Source of the DNA: an uncultured Lachnospiraceae bacterium
GTDB lineage: Bacteria > Bacillota > Clostridia > Lachnospirales > Lachnospiraceae
Direction of reading: 5' to 3'
Assembly: GCA_934359535.1 (NCBI GenBank)
Contig: CAKRLN010000094.1
Location: forward strand, 1 to 8,109
Length of the DNA: 8,109 nt
Shown here: piece by piece, positions 6,011 to 8,109 of the stretch
Numbering within the stretch: the stretch's first letter is position 1
How the letters are laid out: each line of letters begins with the position of its first letter
Made by a program: the position numbers and the translations under genes
Notes under the pieces: generated by a model
The model's input: only the letters and a program-made list of their open reading frames with translations
Database searches by the model: none
What the model was told of the DNA's origin: nothing

Positions 6011-7198
6011 ATGGATGGAGTACTGTCTCAGGAAGAGATTAATGCTTTATTAAATGATCCGGGAAAGAATCAGACCGCATCTGCGGAAGAGACGCTTTCA
6101 GAGGAACAAAAAGATGCGATTGGTGAGATCGCGAATATCAGCATGGGAACTGCAGCAACAACGTTGTTTTCCCTTGTAAATCATAAGGTGGAGATTTCTA
6201 CACCGGTTGTTTCCTTTGCCACATGGGATGATATCGTACAAAGTTATGAACGTCCTTGTGTATTTATCCGCATTGCATATACAATGGGACTTGATGGAAG
6301 CAACATCCTTGTATTAAAGGAAAAGGATGTAAAAGTAATCACGGATCTTATGATGGGTGGAGACGGATTAAATACAGATGGAGAGCTTGGAGAACTGCAC
6401 TTAAGTGCAATTAGTGAGGCAATGAACCAGATGATGGGTTCAGCAGCCACTTCCCTATCCTCCATGCTTAACAAAAAAATAGATATTAGTCCACCAATTG
6501 CAGATCTGATTGATTTGCAGGAAAATGTGGATGAGGCTTCTATTGATAAATTCCTTTCAGGCTCTTTTGTAAAAATTTCCTTTAAAATGGAAATTGGGGA
6601 TTTGGTAGACAGTGAGATTATGCAGCTTTATCCATTTTCATTTGCGAGGGAAATGTGTGAAGGAGTATCTAAAAACATGGAGATGGAAAGTGAATCGATC
6701 ATGAATGATACGAAACCACAGCAGCCACAGGCGAAAACACAGACGCAGAATGCACAGCCAGGGCAGCAACCGGCAAATAATACACAGATGGGAGCAGCAC
6801 CAATGATGAATCAACAGATGCCAGGGCAGCAGATGGCACAGCCTCAAATGGTACAGCAGCAGGCAGCCTATGCGACACAGCCAGTGAATGTACAGCCAGC
6901 ACAGTTTCAGTCATTTTCGGCGGGAAATCTTGGCAATTACAGTCCAGAGAACATTGGTCTTATTATGGATGTACCGCTTCAGGTTACCGTTGAACTTGGA
7001 AGAACAACGAAGTCAATTTCTGATATCCTGGATTTTAGCCCCGGAAAAATTATCGAATTAGACAAGCTTGCAGGTGAGCCGATTGATATTCTGGTAAATG
7101 GTAAAAATGTTGCCAAGGGTGAAGTTGTGGTAATCGAGGAAAGCTTTGGTGTCCGTATTACGGAAATTATTAGCAATCATGGTAATCCAATTATTTAA
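6011..7198 (+). CDS. fliY: FliY, motor switch protein with two CheC-type phosphatase motifs and a FliN C-terminus
   Basis: FliY replaces or complements FliN in Firmicutes and removes phosphate from CheY-P at the motor. The 395-residue product starts MDGVLSQEEINALLND, a CheY-P docking peptide like that of FliM. The CheC-like domain (about 31-225) holds two copies of the pattern [DS]xxxExxN-x22-P: D35/E39/N42/P65 and S132/E136/N139/P162. Both appear intact, so phosphatase activity is predicted. A flexible Gln/Met/Pro/Ala-rich linker spans about 235-300. The FliN-type SpoA domain (about 314-390) contains VPLQVTVELGRTTKSISDIL and the GVRITEI ending. The start follows AGAGGAG at 5995-6001, inside the end of fliM. 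It may be annotated fliN in some genomes, but the length and phosphatase motifs make fliY the better name. Confidence 0.95.
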   Translation: MDGVLSQEEINALLNDPGKNQTASAEETLSEEQKDAIGEIANISMGTAATTLFSLVNHKVEISTPVVSFATWDDIVQSYERPCVFIRIAYTMGLDGSNILVLKEKDVKVITDLMMGGDGLNTDGELGELHLSAISEAMNQMMGSAATSLSSMLNKKIDISPPIADLIDLQENVDEASIDKFLSGSFVKISFKMEIGDLVDSEIMQLYPFSFAREMCEGVSKNMEMESESIMNDTKPQQPQAKTQTQNAQPGQQPANNTQMGAAPMMNQQMPGQQMAQPQMVQQQAAYATQPVNVQPAQFQSFSAGNLGNYSPENIGLIMDVPLQVTVELGRTTKSISDILDFSPGKIIELDKLAGEPIDILVNGKNVAKGEVVVIEESFGVRITEIISNHGNPII

Positions 7199-7218
7199 CA
7201 GACGATAGGAGAAAAGAA

Positions 7219-7581
7219 ATGGCAAAGAATATTTTGATTTGTGACGATGCAGCATTTATGCGCATGATGATCAAAGATATACTTTCAAAAAATGGTTATA
7301 ATGTTGCCGGTGAGGCAGAAAATGGGTTAAAGGCGATTGAAAAATACAATGAGTTAAATCCAGATCTTGTTCTTATGGATATCACAATGCCAGAGATGGA
7401 TGGAATCGAGGCTTTAAAGAAAATTAAAGCAGCAGATCCGAATGCGGCAATTATAATGTGCTCTGCTATGGGACAGCAGGCGATGGTAATTGAAGCAATC
7501 CAGTCAGGAGCCAAGGACTTTATTGTGAAACCATTCCAGCCGGAGCGTGTTCTTGAGGCTGTTAAAAAAGTTGTAGGCTGA
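7219..7581 (+). CDS. cheY: CheY, single-domain chemotaxis response regulator
   Basis: CheY is phosphorylated by CheA and binds the switch proteins to change flagellar rotation. The 120-residue product is a lone receiver domain with all expected residues: acidic pair D9-D10, phosphorylated D54 (in LVLMDITMPEMDG), the switch Ser at 82 (CSAMG) and K104 in the KPF motif. There is no output domain, as expected for CheY. It follows fliY, its predicted phosphatase, by 20 bases, so signal carrier and terminator are co-expressed with the switch. AGGAG (7207-7211) lies 7 bases before the ATG. A general Spo0F-like receiver is possible on sequence alone, but the location in the motor operon makes CheY very likely. 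Confidence 0.96.
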   Translation: MAKNILICDDAAFMRMMIKDILSKNGYNVAGEAENGLKAIEKYNELNPDLVLMDITMPEMDGIEALKKIKAADPNAAIIMCSAMGQQAMVIEAIQSGAKDFIVKPFQPERVLEAVKKVVG

Positions 7582-7582
7582 T

Positions 7583-7966
7583 ATGAATATTTTATTGGCT
7601 TCTTCCCTCGACAGCTTTTTTCAATTGATTGGTGTACTGCTTATTTTTGTGTTTGTTCTTGCTATAACATGGCTTACCACGCGTTGGATGGCAGGCTATC
7701 AGAAAGCACATACCAGCAATAAAAACCTACAGATTGTTGAGAGTATATGCATAACAAACAATAAGTTCATCAGTATTATTAAAGCGGGAGAGGTATATCT
7801 TGTTGTTGCCGTCGGAAAAGATGAGATTCATCTTCTGACAAAGCTGACAGAGGATGAGCTTGGCAGTCTTCCCGATATGGAAGAAAAGCAGGAGACAATG
7901 CTTCCGGAAAATTTTCAGGAAATCTTCCGGAAGATGAAAAATAAATTTCCAAAAAAGCAGGGTTAA
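7583..7966 (+). CDS. fliO: FliO/FliZ, flagellar export-gate biogenesis protein
   Basis: FliO (called FliZ in many Firmicutes) is a small membrane protein that helps assemble the FliP ring of the flagellar type III export gate. The 127-residue product has a single membrane segment at about residues 13-31 (FQLIGVLLIFVFVLAITWLT), then a cytoplasmic part with a beta-rich stretch (NLQIVESICITNNKFISII, EVYLVVAVGKDEIHLL) typical of the family, and a basic tail (MKNKFPKKQG). The ATG comes one base after the cheY stop and lacks a strong ribosome-binding site of its own, so translation is likely coupled to cheY. It ends one base before fliP. The sequence is poorly conserved in the family, so the name leans on topology and position. 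Confidence 0.88.
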   Translation: MNILLASSLDSFFQLIGVLLIFVFVLAITWLTTRWMAGYQKAHTSNKNLQIVESICITNNKFISIIKAGEVYLVVAVGKDEIHLLTKLTEDELGSLPDMEEKQETMLPENFQEIFRKMKNKFPKKQG

Positions 7967-7967
7967 A

Positions 7968-8109
7968 ATGACAAAAAGAAAAAAGAGATACTGTACAGCA
8001 TCTTTTATATTTGCCTGTGCAGCTGTTATTTGTACAATTGCATTTATGCTGTTTGAGCCGATGAAGGTTCATGCAGAATCAATGGATCCAGACAGCATTA
8101 CCACCATGG
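7968..8109 (+). CDS. fliP: FliP, flagellar type III export gate protein (5' end, truncated by window edge)
   Basis: Only the first 47 codons are present. They encode a basic start (MTKRKKRYC), a hydrophobic core (about 10-29) and a likely signal peptidase site after VHA at residue 36, followed by ESMDPDS. A cleavable signal peptide is a known trait of FliP, which forms the core of the export gate with FliQ and FliR. None of the conserved FliP membrane domain is inside the window, so the identity rests on the signal peptide and on its position directly after fliO. The start is one base after the fliO stop with only a weak upstream site, so translational coupling is probable. Confidence 0.82.
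   Translation, partial: MTKRKKRYCTASFIFACAAVICTIAFMLFEPMKVHAESMDPDSITTM

Noticed and set aside
1..8109. CRISPR array, mobile element, tRNA/rRNA, riboswitch or new defence-like system
   Set aside because: No direct repeats with spacers, no transposase or integrase, no structured RNA signature; nearly all bases are accounted for by recognised flagellar genes.

Overview
This window is a stretch of a large flagellar/chemotaxis operon. All genes lie on the + strand and are tightly packed. The gene order and the domain make-up (FliY with CheC-type phosphatase motifs, a small flagellar-operon protein between flgD and flgE, a signal-peptide-bearing FliP) are those of motile Firmicutes. The moderately AT-rich sequence and the protein style best fit a Clostridia organism, most likely a Lachnospiraceae gut anaerobe of the Roseburia/Agathobacter/Lachnospira kind. 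The family assignment is inference; the Firmicutes-type flagellar operon is seen directly.

Layout. Bases 1-52 are the tail of an upstream gene, by position probably fliK. Bases 73-2669 are the hook block: flgD (hook cap), a small conserved flagellar-operon protein (TIGR02530-like) and flgE (hook protein). A gap of about 140 bases follows, the only sizeable non-coding stretch. It holds a perfect 10-bp inverted repeat, a plausible sigma-A-type promoter and a second short dyad, and it lacks the flbD/swrD gene that often sits in this slot. Bases 2813-4975 are the stator block: motA, motB and fliL. Bases 5027-7581 are the switch and signalling block: fliM, fliY (a FliN-type protein with two CheC-like phosphatase motifs) and cheY. 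Bases 7583-8109 begin the export-gate block: fliO/fliZ and the 5' end of fliP, cut by the window edge.

How the genes work together. FlgD caps the growing hook while FlgE polymerises beneath it, and the fliK product would set hook length. MotA/MotB form the ion-driven stator, with FliL at its periphery. FliM and FliY form the C-ring, and both begin with the same type of short CheY-P docking peptide. CheY-P carries the chemotactic signal, and FliY is predicted to remove its phosphate at the motor. FliO and FliP start the type III export gate genes. Most junctions are overlaps or gaps of a few to about 50 bases, so translation is probably coupled.

I found no new biological system, mobile element, CRISPR array or RNA gene. 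The points most worth a second look are the unusual FlgD C-terminus, the flgE-motA control region with the missing flbD and unclear motA start, and the sodium-type look of the stator.
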